Positions 53,157 through 61,845 of a DNA stretch of 64,000 nucleotides are shown piece after piece. The stretch comes from an uncultured Chryseobacterium sp. (GTDB taxonomy: Bacteria > Bacteroidota > Bacteroidia > Flavobacteriales > Weeksellaceae), in contig CAJYGB010000038.1 of assembly GCA_913774355.1 (NCBI GenBank), forward strand, positions 1 through 64,000, written 5' to 3'. Numbering within the stretch: position 1 is the first letter of the stretch; every line of letters starts with the position of its first letter. Both the position numbers and the translations under genes were made by a program. Under the pieces are notes generated by a model. It was not told the DNA's origin. It worked only from the letters and a program-made list of their open reading frames with translations, and ran no database searches.

Positions 53157-54011
53157 ATGAAAATCCAGAAGGAGATTATTGAGTTTGAAGAAGGCAAATC
53201 TTTCAAGCTGTTTTCACCATCGCTTAAAAATTGCTTTTTCTGGCATTACCATCCGGAAACGGAACTTGTCTATGTGGAAGCCAGCAACGGCATCCGTCAT
53301 GTAGGAAAAAATATTTCAGATTTTAAAGACAGCGATCTGCTGCTGATCGGATCCAACGTCCCTCATCTCAATTTTGACTATAAAATCCAGACGGAATGCA
53401 AACAGCTGGTCCTGCAAATGCGGGAAAATTTTCTGCAGGAATACATCTCCCCCGTGCCGGAATTTAGAAATATCAGAAAACTGCTGGAACGTTCTTACCT
53501 GGGTCTATCGTTTTCAGGCGAGACAAAACGGACTGTTGTAAACAAGCTTCATGAGATGAGAAACGAGAATTCATTCAGTTCGTTTATGGGACTTATTGAA
53601 ATCCTGCAGATCCTCGCCCAGTCTGATGAGGTAAAGGAACTGAATACCGAAGATACCCGGATCAAATGGTTTCTGAATGATAAGATCCGAATGGGAACCA
53701 TCTACGATTATATTCATGAAAATTACGACAAAGCTCCCAATGTGAATGTGATTGCTGAAAATGTAAATCTCAGCACCCCCGCTTTCTGCCGGTATTTCAA
53801 GAAACAAACAAATATGACCTTTACCGACTTTGTTAATAATTACCGGATCAATCAGGCTAAATTGCTGCTGCTGCAAAATGCAGTGATCACGGAAGTCGGT
53901 TTTCAGGTCGGTTTTGAAAGCCTCTCCTATTTTAATAAACTGTTTAAAAAATACATTGGTGAAACGCCTTCTGCTTTTAAGAAAAAACATTTGAGTAAAA
54001 TAGCGAATTAG
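53157..54011 (+). CDS. AraC-family transcriptional regulator
   Basis: 284 residues. N-terminal cupin-like sensor (FFWHYHPETELVYVE, about 22-100) and C-terminal two-helix-turn-helix domain (about 180-280) with NVIAENVNLSTPAFCRYFKKQTNMTFTDFVNNYRINQA and VGFESLSYFNKLFKKYIGETPSAFKK. Probably regulates the divergent MFS exporter gene. Confidence 0.93.
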   Translation: MKIQKEIIEFEEGKSFKLFSPSLKNCFFWHYHPETELVYVEASNGIRHVGKNISDFKDSDLLLIGSNVPHLNFDYKIQTECKQLVLQMRENFLQEYISPVPEFRNIRKLLERSYLGLSFSGETKRTVVNKLHEMRNENSFSSFMGLIEILQILAQSDEVKELNTEDTRIKWFLNDKIRMGTIYDYIHENYDKAPNVNVIAENVNLSTPAFCRYFKKQTNMTFTDFVNNYRINQAKLLLLQNAVITEVGFQVGFESLSYFNKLFKKYIGETPSAFKKKHLSKIAN

Positions 54012-54406
54012 CCTTGCATTCAATCGCAAATTTTACCGCAAAAGATTCAAAAGATATTCATGCAGGATAAAAAGTTGAATGCATAATGCTGAAAAAGCGC
54101 ACAAGAGTTTTTAAAAAACTTTGATTTTATACCTCCATTTTGAAAGAATGTGAATTCGGGTGGGTAAGGTTACTCGGAGCCATCCCATGATCTGTAAAAA
54201 TCCGTGGCAGATTTCTTTGTAATTCGCATTAATCCAGACTCATATGTTTTCATGCTATTTGCTAATACTACGTTTAGATTTCCTGCGGGAATGACAAACA
54301 TACGTTGATATACTTTCATGATTTAAAGAAACGGTAGTTCAGTGGCTGAACGGAATCGAAGGCTATCATCTGTGAAAATCCGTGAAATCTGTGGGAGAAA
54401 ATAAAA
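54012..54406. repeat. intergenic region with dispersed repeats
   Basis: No gene. GATCTGTAAAAATCCGTGGCAG (about 54189) and ATCTGTGAAAATCCGTGAAAT (about 54369) are related to each other and to 22368. 54256-54300 ends with TTCCTGCGGGAATGACAAA, the 3' part of the 31648/45562 repeat. Confidence 0.55.
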
Positions 54407-54430
54407 AATCGCTCCAAAACTGAAGCGATT
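54407..54430 (-). terminator. terminator of lipA
   Basis: AATCGCT (54407-54413) pairs with AGCGATT (54424-54430). A-run on the + strand gives a T-run on the - strand. Confidence 0.75.
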
Positions 54431-54435
54431 GTATT

Positions 54436-55302
54436 TTAATGAATATGTTTTTCTGCATGATAAGAGCTTCGTACCAACGGCGAGCTTTCCACGTGACGGA
54501 AGCCTAAGCTTCTTGCAAAATCCCCGAACTCGTCGAATTCTTCAGGAGTAATGAATTTCTTTACCGGAAGATGCTTTTTGGTCGGCTGTAGATATTGTCC
54601 TAATGTAATAACGTCTACATTTGCATTTCTGATGTCTTCAATCGTCTGGAAAACCTCATCTTTTGTTTCCCCTAATCCAAGCATGACACCGGTTTTGGTT
54701 CTGCGCTGTCCCGCTTCTTTCAGATATCTCAAAACTTCAAGGCTTCTTTCATATTTTGCCTGGATTCTTACTTCTCTCGTAAGACGTTTTACCGTTTCCA
54801 TGTTGTGGGAAATTACTTCCGGCGCCACATCCACCAATCGGTCGATGTGTTTGGTGATGCCCTGGAAATCAGGAATCAAAGTTTCCATCGTGGTTCCCGG
54901 AGAAATCCTTCTTACCGCATTTACCGTTTCCGCCCAAAGAATAGAACCCATATCTTTCAGATCGTCACGGTCTACCGAAGTCAAAACGGCGTGTTTGATC
55001 TTCATTAATTTGATCGAACGGGCCACTTTTTCCGGTTCATCCCAATTTACATCCATTGGCTTTCCGGTTTTTACCCCGCAAAATCCGCAGCTTCTGGTAC
55101 AGATATTCCCTAAAATCATGAACGTCGCCGTCCCTTCGCCCCAGCATTCTCCCATATTCGGACAGCTTCCGCTCTGGCAGATGGTGTTTAATTTATATTT
55201 ATCCACCAAAGTCCTCAGTTCCCTGTAATTCTTACCGGTAGGCAGCTTTACGCGAATCCATTTTGGTTTCTGAACGGTTGTATCCTGAACTAAATTCTCC
55301 AT
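54436..55302 (-). CDS. lipA: lipoyl synthase
   Basis: 288 residues. Auxiliary cluster ligands in CQSGSCPNMGECW (about 39-50), radical SAM CTRSCGFC (about 68-75), and the C-terminal conserved Ser in SPLVRSSYHAE. Inserts sulfur into octanoyl groups of lipoyl-dependent enzymes. Single gene with its own promoter and terminator. Confidence 0.97.
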   Translation of the reverse strand: MENLVQDTTVQKPKWIRVKLPTGKNYRELRTLVDKYKLNTICQSGSCPNMGECWGEGTATFMILGNICTRSCGFCGVKTGKPMDVNWDEPEKVARSIKLMKIKHAVLTSVDRDDLKDMGSILWAETVNAVRRISPGTTMETLIPDFQGITKHIDRLVDVAPEVISHNMETVKRLTREVRIQAKYERSLEVLRYLKEAGQRRTKTGVMLGLGETKDEVFQTIEDIRNANVDVITLGQYLQPTKKHLPVKKFITPEEFDEFGDFARSLGFRHVESSPLVRSSYHAEKHIH

Positions 55303-55322
55303 TTATTTCTTAAATTGAGGGT

Positions 55323-55351
55323 CAAAGTTAGTGATTTTTTTATCGAAACAA
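55323..55351 (-). promoter_or_regulatory. lipA promoter
   Basis: On the - strand TAACTTTG (55330 to 55323) matches TAnnTTTG, with a TTG (55351 to 55349) 18 bases upstream. A good Bacteroidota-type promoter. Confidence 0.6.
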
Positions 55352-55377
55352 TCAAAGACCGGAATTGATGAAACCCA

Positions 55378-55385
55378 TAATTTTG
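55378..55385 (+). promoter_or_regulatory. promoter -7 box of the hypothetical exported gene
   Basis: TAATTTTG matches TAnnTTTG, 25 bases before the ATG at 55411. No well-spaced TTG seen. Confidence 0.4.
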
Positions 55386-55410
55386 TATTTTTAAGTTTAA
55401 ATTTGATTTT

Positions 55411-56043
55411 ATGAAAAACATATTTTGCCTGCTGCTGATCCTGTTCAGTTCATTTTCTTTTGCTCAGAAAGAATTCCAGCCCAAAGGTGCGACGATGATT
55501 GAAACGGTGGACGGTGATCTGGACGGCGATCAGATTGCTGAAAAAGTAATCGTTTACAATACAAAAGATATCACGGAGTTCGGAAATATCCGTGAAATAC
55601 AGATCCTGAAAAAAGCCAATGGAAAATGGAAGATTCTGGAAAAGTCCAGAAATGCCATCCTTAAAAGCGGGGACGGAGGAATGATGGGCGATCCTTATCA
55701 AAGTACTGAGATTGAAAAGGGAATTTTAATGATTACCCAGGCCGGAGGGAGCAGCTGGAAATGGGGATATACCGACAAATACAGGTTTCAAAACGGCCGT
55801 TTTGAACTGATCGGTTATTCATCAAGCAGCGGAAAACCGGAAGAATATTCGACGGATGTTGATTTTAATTTATCAACAGGGCAGCTGACCTTTGAGAAAG
55901 AAGTTGAAAATACAAAAGAATACGGACCATCCAAAAAGGAAACGGTTATAAAAAAAGGATTGAAAATAAACCTGCAGAACAGGAATCAGGAAAAGCGAAG
56001 GGAAATTCTTCTGCCCAAGACAAAAGAGAAAGTTTATTTGTAA
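55411..56043 (+). CDS. exported hypothetical protein with FG-GAP/EF-hand-like motif
   Basis: 210 residues with signal peptide (LLILFSSFSFAQ). VDGDLDGDQIAEKVIVYN resembles the calcium-binding DxDxDG loop of FG-GAP/VCBS-type repeats. The remainder is beta-rich, ending in a basic tail (RNQEKRREILLPKTKEK). Possibly secreted or periplasmic. No enzyme motif. Confidence 0.8.
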   Translation: MKNIFCLLLILFSSFSFAQKEFQPKGATMIETVDGDLDGDQIAEKVIVYNTKDITEFGNIREIQILKKANGKWKILEKSRNAILKSGDGGMMGDPYQSTEIEKGILMITQAGGSSWKWGYTDKYRFQNGRFELIGYSSSSGKPEEYSTDVDFNLSTGQLTFEKEVENTKEYGPSKKETVIKKGLKINLQNRNQEKRREILLPKTKEKVYL

Positions 56044-56130
56044 TTTGATGCAGGCAGATTGTAAGTGTATAATGAAATCTAACGGTTTTTAAAAATTCGT
56101 TAGGTTTCTGGCCATCAATTTATTATTGCT

Positions 56131-56691
56131 TTAATTGTCTTCAAATTCATTATTCTTCAACAGTTCTGCCAATACTTTTTTGGCACGCATGACGCGGACT
56201 TTTGTATTCGCGACTGAGATTGCCAGCTCTTCGGCGATTTCCTTTATGCTTTTTTCCTCAAAGAACCTTAGCCGGATAATCTCCTGATAGTTAATATCCA
56301 GCGACTCGATGGTTTTGATAATTTTTTTCTGCTCTTCTTCGGAGATCATCAGTTCTTCAGGAGATTTGGCATACTGGTTTTTTACTTCATCCAGATTTTC
56401 GGTAGGATCCTGGTTTTCCCTGGATCTCTTTCTCCAGAAATCGATAATGGTATTCTGTGCAATGGTAAGCACCCAGGTTTTAAACTGGAAATGCGGATCG
56501 TACATATCGAGTTTGGAGAGTACTTTCGAGAAAACATTTACCGTAATTTCATCGGCATCATTTTCATCATGAACTTTTTTCATTACAAAAGAAAAAACAT
56601 CTACCCAAAAGATGTTGATGAGCCTGGTCTGGGCCTTCTGGTCTTTTTCCTTTGCCTTACCGATAAGCTGGAAGAGTTGTTCGTCGTTCAT
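56131..56691 (-). CDS. RNA polymerase sigma-70 family (ECF-like) sigma factor
   Basis: 186 residues from ATG 56689-56691 (MNDEQLFQLIGKAKEK). Region 2 includes DADEITVNVFSKV and FKTWVLTIAQNTIIDFWRKR. Region 4 is LDINYQEIIRLRFFEEKSIKEIAEELAISVANTKVRVMRAKKVL. No anti-sigma factor gene is adjacent, so the signal is not evident. Confidence 0.92.
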   Translation of the reverse strand: MNDEQLFQLIGKAKEKDQKAQTRLINIFWVDVFSFVMKKVHDENDADEITVNVFSKVLSKLDMYDPHFQFKTWVLTIAQNTIIDFWRKRSRENQDPTENLDEVKNQYAKSPEELMISEEEQKKIIKTIESLDINYQEIIRLRFFEEKSIKEIAEELAISVANTKVRVMRAKKVLAELLKNNEFEDN

Positions 56692-56848
56692 TGTAAACAA
56701 ATATAATGATTTCATACGGAAAATAAATGAAGTTTTTCTCCCTAAAAGCTGAAGTAAAATTGCCGTCAAATGCTTTTTACTTATTGAAAACAACATAAAA
56801 TCAGCCTTGCAAGATTTGATTTTGCTACCTACTTCCCTCTGAATTCCT

Positions 56849-56856
56849 TATCTTTG
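56849..56856 (+). promoter_or_regulatory. tyrS promoter -7 box
   Basis: TATCTTTG matches TAnnTTTG. A TTTG at 56821-56824 lies 24 bases upstream, slightly beyond the usual spacing. Confidence 0.45.
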
Positions 56857-56882
56857 CACCTGAAATTTTAAAGCAGAATATA

Positions 56883-58178
56883 ATGAACTCTTTTATTGAA
56901 GAACTGAAATGGCGCGGTCTTTTTGCCGACATGATGCCCGGAACGGACGAACAACTGGATAAGGAAATGACGACAGCCTATATCGGTTTTGATCCTACTG
57001 CAGATTCTTTACATATCGGGAGTCTTATTCAGATAAAAATCCTGGCGCATTTTCAGCAGCATGGCCACAAGCCGATCGCATTGGTAGGCGGTGCTACGGG
57101 AATGATCGGTGATCCTTCAGGGAAATCGGCAGAAAGGAACCTGCTGGATGAAGAAACCCTTCTTCATTATGTAGACTGCCTGAAAAACCAGCTTTCAAGA
57201 TTCCTTGATTTTTCGGGAAGCGAACCGAACAGAGCAGAACTGGTGAACAACTACGACTGGATGAAAAATATTTCTTTCCTTGATTTTGCGAAAAACGTAG
57301 GAAAAAATATTACCGTTAATTATATGATGGCCAAAGATTCCGTGAAGAAAAGATTTTCCGGGGAGTCCGGAGCAGATGGGATGAGCTTTACAGAATTCAC
57401 TTATCAGCTGATCCAGGGATACGATTTTTTACACTTATACCAGAACAATAATGTAAAGCTTCAGATGGGAGGTTCCGACCAGTGGGGAAACATCACGACC
57501 GGAACGGAGCTTATCCGTAGAAAAGCACAGGGAGAAGCGTTTGCCCTTACCGTTCCTTTGATCACCAAAGCAGATGGTTCCAAATTCGGGAAGTCTGAAA
57601 GTGGCGAAAATTACTGGCTGGACAAAAAGAAAACATCACCATACAAATTCTATCAATTCTGGCTGAATGCCACGGATGAAGATGCTGAAAGATTCATTAA
57701 ATTTTATACATTCCTTGGTAAAGAGGAAATCGAAGCACTGATCGAGGAACATAAAACAGCCCCACATGAAAGAAAGCTTCAGAAAAAGCTGACTGAAGAA
57801 GTAACGGTTTGGGTTCACGGAAAAGAAGAGTATGAAAAAGCTTTGAAAGCTTCTGAAATTCTTTTCGGAAGATCTACTGCTGAAGATCTGGTGAGCCTGG
57901 ATGAAGAAACGTTCCTTGAAGTTTTTGACGGTGTTCCACAGAAGGCAATAGCGAAAACCGATGTGCTGGGCATCAATATCGTGGATCTTCTTTCCGAAAA
58001 GTCGGGGTTCCTGAAATCAAAAAGTGAGGCGGCCAGAGAATTGAAAGGAAATTCCATTTCGGTGAATAAGCAGAAAATCAATGAAGCTTATACAGCCAAT
58101 GAAAATGATCTTATCGACGGTAAGTTTTTACTTCTTCAGAAAGGGAAGAAAAGTTATTTTATCGTAAAGGTTATCTAA
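56883..58178 (+). CDS. tyrS: tyrosyl-tRNA synthetase
   Basis: 431 residues. HIGH-type motif in SLHIGSL (about 44), KMSKS equivalent KFGKS near 235, and a C-terminal S4 domain (about 365-425, LKSKSEAARELKGNSISVNKQKI). GGSDQWGNIT is the tyrosine-binding signature. Class I enzyme charging tRNA-Tyr. Confidence 0.97.
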   Translation: MNSFIEELKWRGLFADMMPGTDEQLDKEMTTAYIGFDPTADSLHIGSLIQIKILAHFQQHGHKPIALVGGATGMIGDPSGKSAERNLLDEETLLHYVDCLKNQLSRFLDFSGSEPNRAELVNNYDWMKNISFLDFAKNVGKNITVNYMMAKDSVKKRFSGESGADGMSFTEFTYQLIQGYDFLHLYQNNNVKLQMGGSDQWGNITTGTELIRRKAQGEAFALTVPLITKADGSKFGKSESGENYWLDKKKTSPYKFYQFWLNATDEDAERFIKFYTFLGKEEIEALIEEHKTAPHERKLQKKLTEEVTVWVHGKEEYEKALKASEILFGRSTAEDLVSLDEETFLEVFDGVPQKAIAKTDVLGINIVDLLSEKSGFLKSKSEAARELKGNSISVNKQKINEAYTANENDLIDGKFLLLQKGKKSYFIVKVI

Positions 58179-58219
58179 CGTGAACTCGAAATAAAAACCT
58201 GATTAACAGGTCGGAAGAG

Positions 58220-58240
58220 GGAAGCTGGATGCTGGGAGTT
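58220..58240. repeat. REP-like repeat, half copy
   Basis: GGAAGCTGGATGCTGGGAG matches the left arm of the efflux-operon repeats. No right arm is found downstream. Confidence 0.5.
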
Positions 58241-58445
58241 TATTTTGGTCAACTTTAATTCCAAAGGTATTCATTATCAAATGAAATGAGATCATTTGTT
58301 ATTATATAAAAAGGAAATCTACTTGAACCCCTGATTTATCAATCTGAGTTCCAATTGCAATCTCTCACTTCAACAATCGACCGGAAACAAATAAATATAT
58401 CCAGATTCACGTTAAATCTGATTTAGGCTTTCTGCTGTAACATAT

Positions 58446-58488
58446 AATACAGGCGCGACATTTTACTGTTGCGCCTGTATTTTTTTAG
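58446..58488 (+). terminator. strong terminator downstream of tyrS
   Basis: AATACAGGCGC (58446-58456) pairs perfectly with GCGCCTGTATT (58471-58481), followed by TTTTT. It lies about 270 bases after the tyrS stop. Confidence 0.75.
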
Positions 58489-58501
58489 TCAAAACAAAAA
58501 A

Positions 58502-58519
58502 GCCATCCGTGAAGATGGC
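58502..58519 (-). terminator. terminator of the hypothetical lipoprotein gene
   Basis: GCCATC-CGTGAA-GATGGC with an A-run on the + strand, meaning a T-run on the - strand. Confidence 0.65.
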
Positions 58520-58543
58520 CCTGATATAATTTAATAAATGATC

Positions 58544-58996
58544 TTATAATTCTAAGAAACTGTAGAAAACAGCTGCGCTTTTGTCACCTGTTCCGATTAC
58601 TTTCTGAGTCTTAGCCACTTCACCGTCTACATAGATGGTAACGATTAATTCTGAATCAGAATAAGGAAGTGTAGCATTTGCTGCTAAATTAAGCTGAGAC
58701 TGGCTAGAGCTTACATACATATCACCGCTCGACCATGTTGTTCCGGTAGGATTGAATGTAGTACTCTGTCCTGTTCCGATCTGCGTTACTACCGTTTTAA
58801 AAGTTCCCAGTACAGCAGGGCTTGGAGCAGGACTCGGGCCGTTGGTATTTATTTTTGCTTCAAACTTGATAATATGGTCCGTGTATCCGTTGTCATCATC
58901 TTTTTTACAAGAGTTAACCACAAAAATTACCGAAAATAGTACAGCGAATAAAAAAGAAAGTCTTAATAAACTTTTTGATTTGTAAAATTGCTTCAT
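58544..58996 (-). CDS. hypothetical lipoprotein
   Basis: 150 residues. Leader with lipobox VVNSC, then KKDDDN. Mature part is beta-rich and Ser/Thr-rich (GTFKTVVTQIGTGQSTTFNPTGTTW). No recognised family. Confidence 0.75.
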   Translation of the reverse strand: MKQFYKSKSLLRLSFLFAVLFSVIFVVNSCKKDDDNGYTDHIIKFEAKINTNGPSPAPSPAVLGTFKTVVTQIGTGQSTTFNPTGTTWSSGDMYVSSSQSQLNLAANATLPYSDSELIVTIYVDGEVAKTQKVIGTGDKSAAVFYSFLEL

Positions 58997-59229
58997 TTCT
59001 CCAAATAGATTTTTAATGGTTCAAATATAGGTTTTTTATCAATATAAAAATAACTTTTATGTAAAATTTCCAACAAAGATTTCCAAAAAATATCAATTCA
59101 ATAAATATTTGGAACGGAATTTTTTCTTTAACTATTTAAACGGCTAACCACCTGATTTCAGACAGTTTGTCAGAAGATCCTGATTGGTCCCATTTTTACA
59201 CGATCAGGTTTCAATACATCATTATTAAT

Positions 59230-59237
59230 TATCTTTG
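59230..59237 (+). promoter_or_regulatory. promoter -7 box directly before esterase start
   Basis: TATCTTTG matches TAnnTTTG, with only CACC between it and the ATG at 59242. Transcripts would be leaderless or nearly so. Confidence 0.45.
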
Positions 59238-59241
59238 CACC

Positions 59242-59880
59242 ATGAATTTAGATTACATCGTAAGAGAGCCGGAACTTATTACCCCCGATACCACCATACT
59301 ATTTATGCTTCACGGCTACGGAAGCAATGAACAGGACCTCTTCAGCTTCAGGGAAACCCTTCCGGCAGACTGGATCATCGTTAGCTTCAGGGCTCCGAGA
59401 CAGACTCAATTTGAAGGTTTCTCATGGTATGATATCGACTTTAACAATCCTGAAAAATTTGTAGATGTCCCTCAGGCTAAGGAATCTCTGAACAGTGTGC
59501 TTGAAAGCATTCTTAAGATCGTTAACAGCTACGGAATTACCGAGGGTAAAACTCACCTTTGCGGCTTCAGCCAGGGAGGAATTTTATGTTATGCGTTGGC
59601 CCTGACCTATCCTGAAATGTTTAATCTGATAGCCTGCCTGAGCAGCTATCCCGAAGAAAAACTACTGACAGATATTGTAAAAGATAAGAAAAAGCTGGAA
59701 AAACTCCGCTTTTTCATTTCCCACGGTACTGATGATGCCGTTATCCCTCTTGAATGGGGAAGAAAAGCGGCGGAACTGCTGTATGACCTCAGCTGCTATT
59801 TTACATTCAGGGAATACATGAGCGGACATGGGGTAAACCAGAAGAATTATATGGACCTGATGGAATTCTTCACCAAATGA
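59242..59880 (+). CDS. alpha/beta hydrolase, phospholipase/carboxylesterase type
   Basis: 212 residues from ATG 59242, chosen because the promoter box lies directly upstream of it; the longer frame would start before the box. Short YpfH/carboxylesterase fold: MLHGYGSNEQDLF, nucleophile elbow CGFSQGG, Asp in SHGTDDAVIP, His in GHGVN. Cytoplasmic esterase of unknown substrate. Confidence 0.9.
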   Translation: MNLDYIVREPELITPDTTILFMLHGYGSNEQDLFSFRETLPADWIIVSFRAPRQTQFEGFSWYDIDFNNPEKFVDVPQAKESLNSVLESILKIVNSYGITEGKTHLCGFSQGGILCYALALTYPEMFNLIACLSSYPEEKLLTDIVKDKKKLEKLRFFISHGTDDAVIPLEWGRKAAELLYDLSCYFTFREYMSGHGVNQKNYMDLMEFFTK

Positions 59881-59990
59881 ATTTACAGAAAATTCAACAT
59901 TTCATTTAATTATTTGCAAAACATTCAGACATTCTCCATTTTGGGAATGTTTTTTTATTGGGATAAAGATAAAATGAGTAAATTCAGTAG

Positions 59991-61316
59991 ATGAAACTGA
60001 GGTATCTTTTTGTGTTGCTATTTTTCAGCATTTTTACGGATGCCCAGAATTCCTTTGAACTTGAAGATACCGAAAAAACAGTTATTCCCTTTAAACTTAT
60101 TGCCAATTTAATTTTCATCCCCGTTAATATTAATGGTGCGGATCTTACTTTTATGCTGGATACGGGCGTAGTGGAAACCTCTATTTTCAGCCTTGAAAAC
60201 CAGGAACTGACCCTTCCGAATGTGGAAAAGATTAAATTTTCGGGATTGGGAGGAACGGCAAGCATCGACGGTTTCCGTTCAGACAATAATGTCGCCCGGA
60301 TCGGAAAAAATTTTATAAACCGCTCTGCCACTCTTTACATTATCACCGAACAGGACTTTAATATTTCCTCTCACGTCGGCATTCCGGTTAATGGCATTAT
60401 CGGTTATCATTTTTTCAAGAACCATCCGATCGTCATCGATTATTACAACAGGAAAATTACCGTATATCATCATGAAGATATATTCAGAAAAAAAATTAAA
60501 AGGTTTGAAGAGATCGACATCACAATTGAAAAAAACAAACCTTATCTGCTTGCCGATGTGGAAATGACCAGAGAAAGAAAGAATTCAAAATTACTGATAG
60601 ACCTGGGGAATAGTGATCCTATCTGGCTTTTTCCGGCACTCATTAAAGATTTTATATACAACCGTCCGAATATTGACGATTATCTGGGAAGAGGATTCAA
60701 TGGTGACGTTTATGGGAAACGAAGCCGGATCCATCATTTATACCTGGGAAATTTTGTTTTTGAAAAACCGCTTACCGCAATGCCTGACGAATTTTCGATC
60801 CAGCACGTCAATATGGTAGAAAACCGGAAAGGCTCTATCGGAGGGGATATTATGCGACGCTTTACGGTAGCCTTCGATTATCCGAACCAAAAGCTATATT
60901 TGAGGAAAAGCAGGAATTTCAACGATCCTTTTCATTTCAATATGAGCGGGCTTGATTTTAAGCAGGACGGTATGGAATGGACAAAAGATCTCATCAGCCT
61001 TCCCTCTAAAAGCAAAGGAAGCCCTGCCGGAGGCACGGAAGTTATTAACAATAACCTTCAGTATAATTTTGTTCTGAAACCTATATTTTCCATCGCCGGG
61101 GTACGTAAAGATTCACCGGGTGCAAAAGCTGGCCTGCAGAAAGACGACAGGCTGATCACCATAAATGGCAGGAAAACTGCTGATATGACTTTACAGAAAA
61201 TTATGGAGCTGATGAAATCCGAAGAAGGCAGAACCATAGTAATGCTGATCGAAAGAAAAAATAAACCCTTAACCCTTACCTTTAAACTGGAAGACCCAAT
61301 ACCCTATCAAGAATAA
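59991..61316 (+). CDS. retropepsin-like aspartyl protease with PDZ domain
   Basis: 441 residues. Signal peptide (FFSIFTDAQ). Two aspartyl-type motifs: FMLDTGVVETSIF (about 52-64) and a second LLIDLGNSDPIWLF near 200. C-terminal PDZ domain (about 365-430, SPGAKAGLQKDDRLITINGRKT). This is the architecture of Bacteroidota periplasmic aspartyl proteases. One base separates it from the next gene, so they form an operon. Confidence 0.88.
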   Translation: MKLRYLFVLLFFSIFTDAQNSFELEDTEKTVIPFKLIANLIFIPVNINGADLTFMLDTGVVETSIFSLENQELTLPNVEKIKFSGLGGTASIDGFRSDNNVARIGKNFINRSATLYIITEQDFNISSHVGIPVNGIIGYHFFKNHPIVIDYYNRKITVYHHEDIFRKKIKRFEEIDITIEKNKPYLLADVEMTRERKNSKLLIDLGNSDPIWLFPALIKDFIYNRPNIDDYLGRGFNGDVYGKRSRIHHLYLGNFVFEKPLTAMPDEFSIQHVNMVENRKGSIGGDIMRRFTVAFDYPNQKLYLRKSRNFNDPFHFNMSGLDFKQDGMEWTKDLISLPSKSKGSPAGGTEVINNNLQYNFVLKPIFSIAGVRKDSPGAKAGLQKDDRLITINGRKTADMTLQKIMELMKSEEGRTIVMLIERKNKPLTLTFKLEDPIPYQE

Positions 61317-61317
61317 T

Positions 61318-61845
61318 ATGAATACTGAAGAAACAACATTAGATAAAATCCGTACCAGACCCAGATTTACCATGTCCACAAATCTCACAAAAGAAGAATA
61401 TGCCGAAAACCTAAAAAAGTACCTGGCAGAACACCGGGATGAATTTTCGGGAAACATCAATAAGGAAGTTGCAACGATTTGTGTGGAAACGGAATATGAA
61501 ACCTATTGGAAACCGAGATTATCGCTAAGAATAGAAACCGAAGACGAAAAAACTTCGGTACGGGGCGTGTTCGGTCCCAGTTCCGCCGTATGGACATTCT
61601 TTATGTTCCTTTACTTTTCTTTCTCAATACTCTGGATGGTATTTTTTTCCATGTATTATGTGGAAAAACAGATTAAAAGCAATGAATATCCCTGGGCTCT
61701 TACGGCATCTTTTATCATGTTGGACCTCATCGCGCTTACCTATGCCGCCGCCCGTTTCGGACAGCACAAAGGTAAAGATGAAATGCATAAGCTGAGAAAA
61801 TTTGCAGAAGAATCTACCCTTCCGTTTGAAAAAACGGACGACTAA
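61318..61845 (+). CDS. hypothetical membrane protein
   Basis: 175 residues. Cytoplasmic-looking N-terminus, then two TM segments (about 95-115 and 125-145). No family recognised. It starts 1 base after the protease stop. Its last bases overlap the convergent L,D-transpeptidase stop by 4. Translational coupling to the protease is likely. Confidence 0.75.
   Translation: MNTEETTLDKIRTRPRFTMSTNLTKEEYAENLKKYLAEHRDEFSGNINKEVATICVETEYETYWKPRLSLRIETEDEKTSVRGVFGPSSAVWTFFMFLYFSFSILWMVFFSMYYVEKQIKSNEYPWALTASFIMLDLIALTYAAARFGQHKGKDEMHKLRKFAEESTLPFEKTDD

Noticed and set aside
59167..59241. Longer N-terminus for the esterase
   Set aside because: The TAnnTTTG promoter box lies inside this extension, and the family core begins after ATG 59242.
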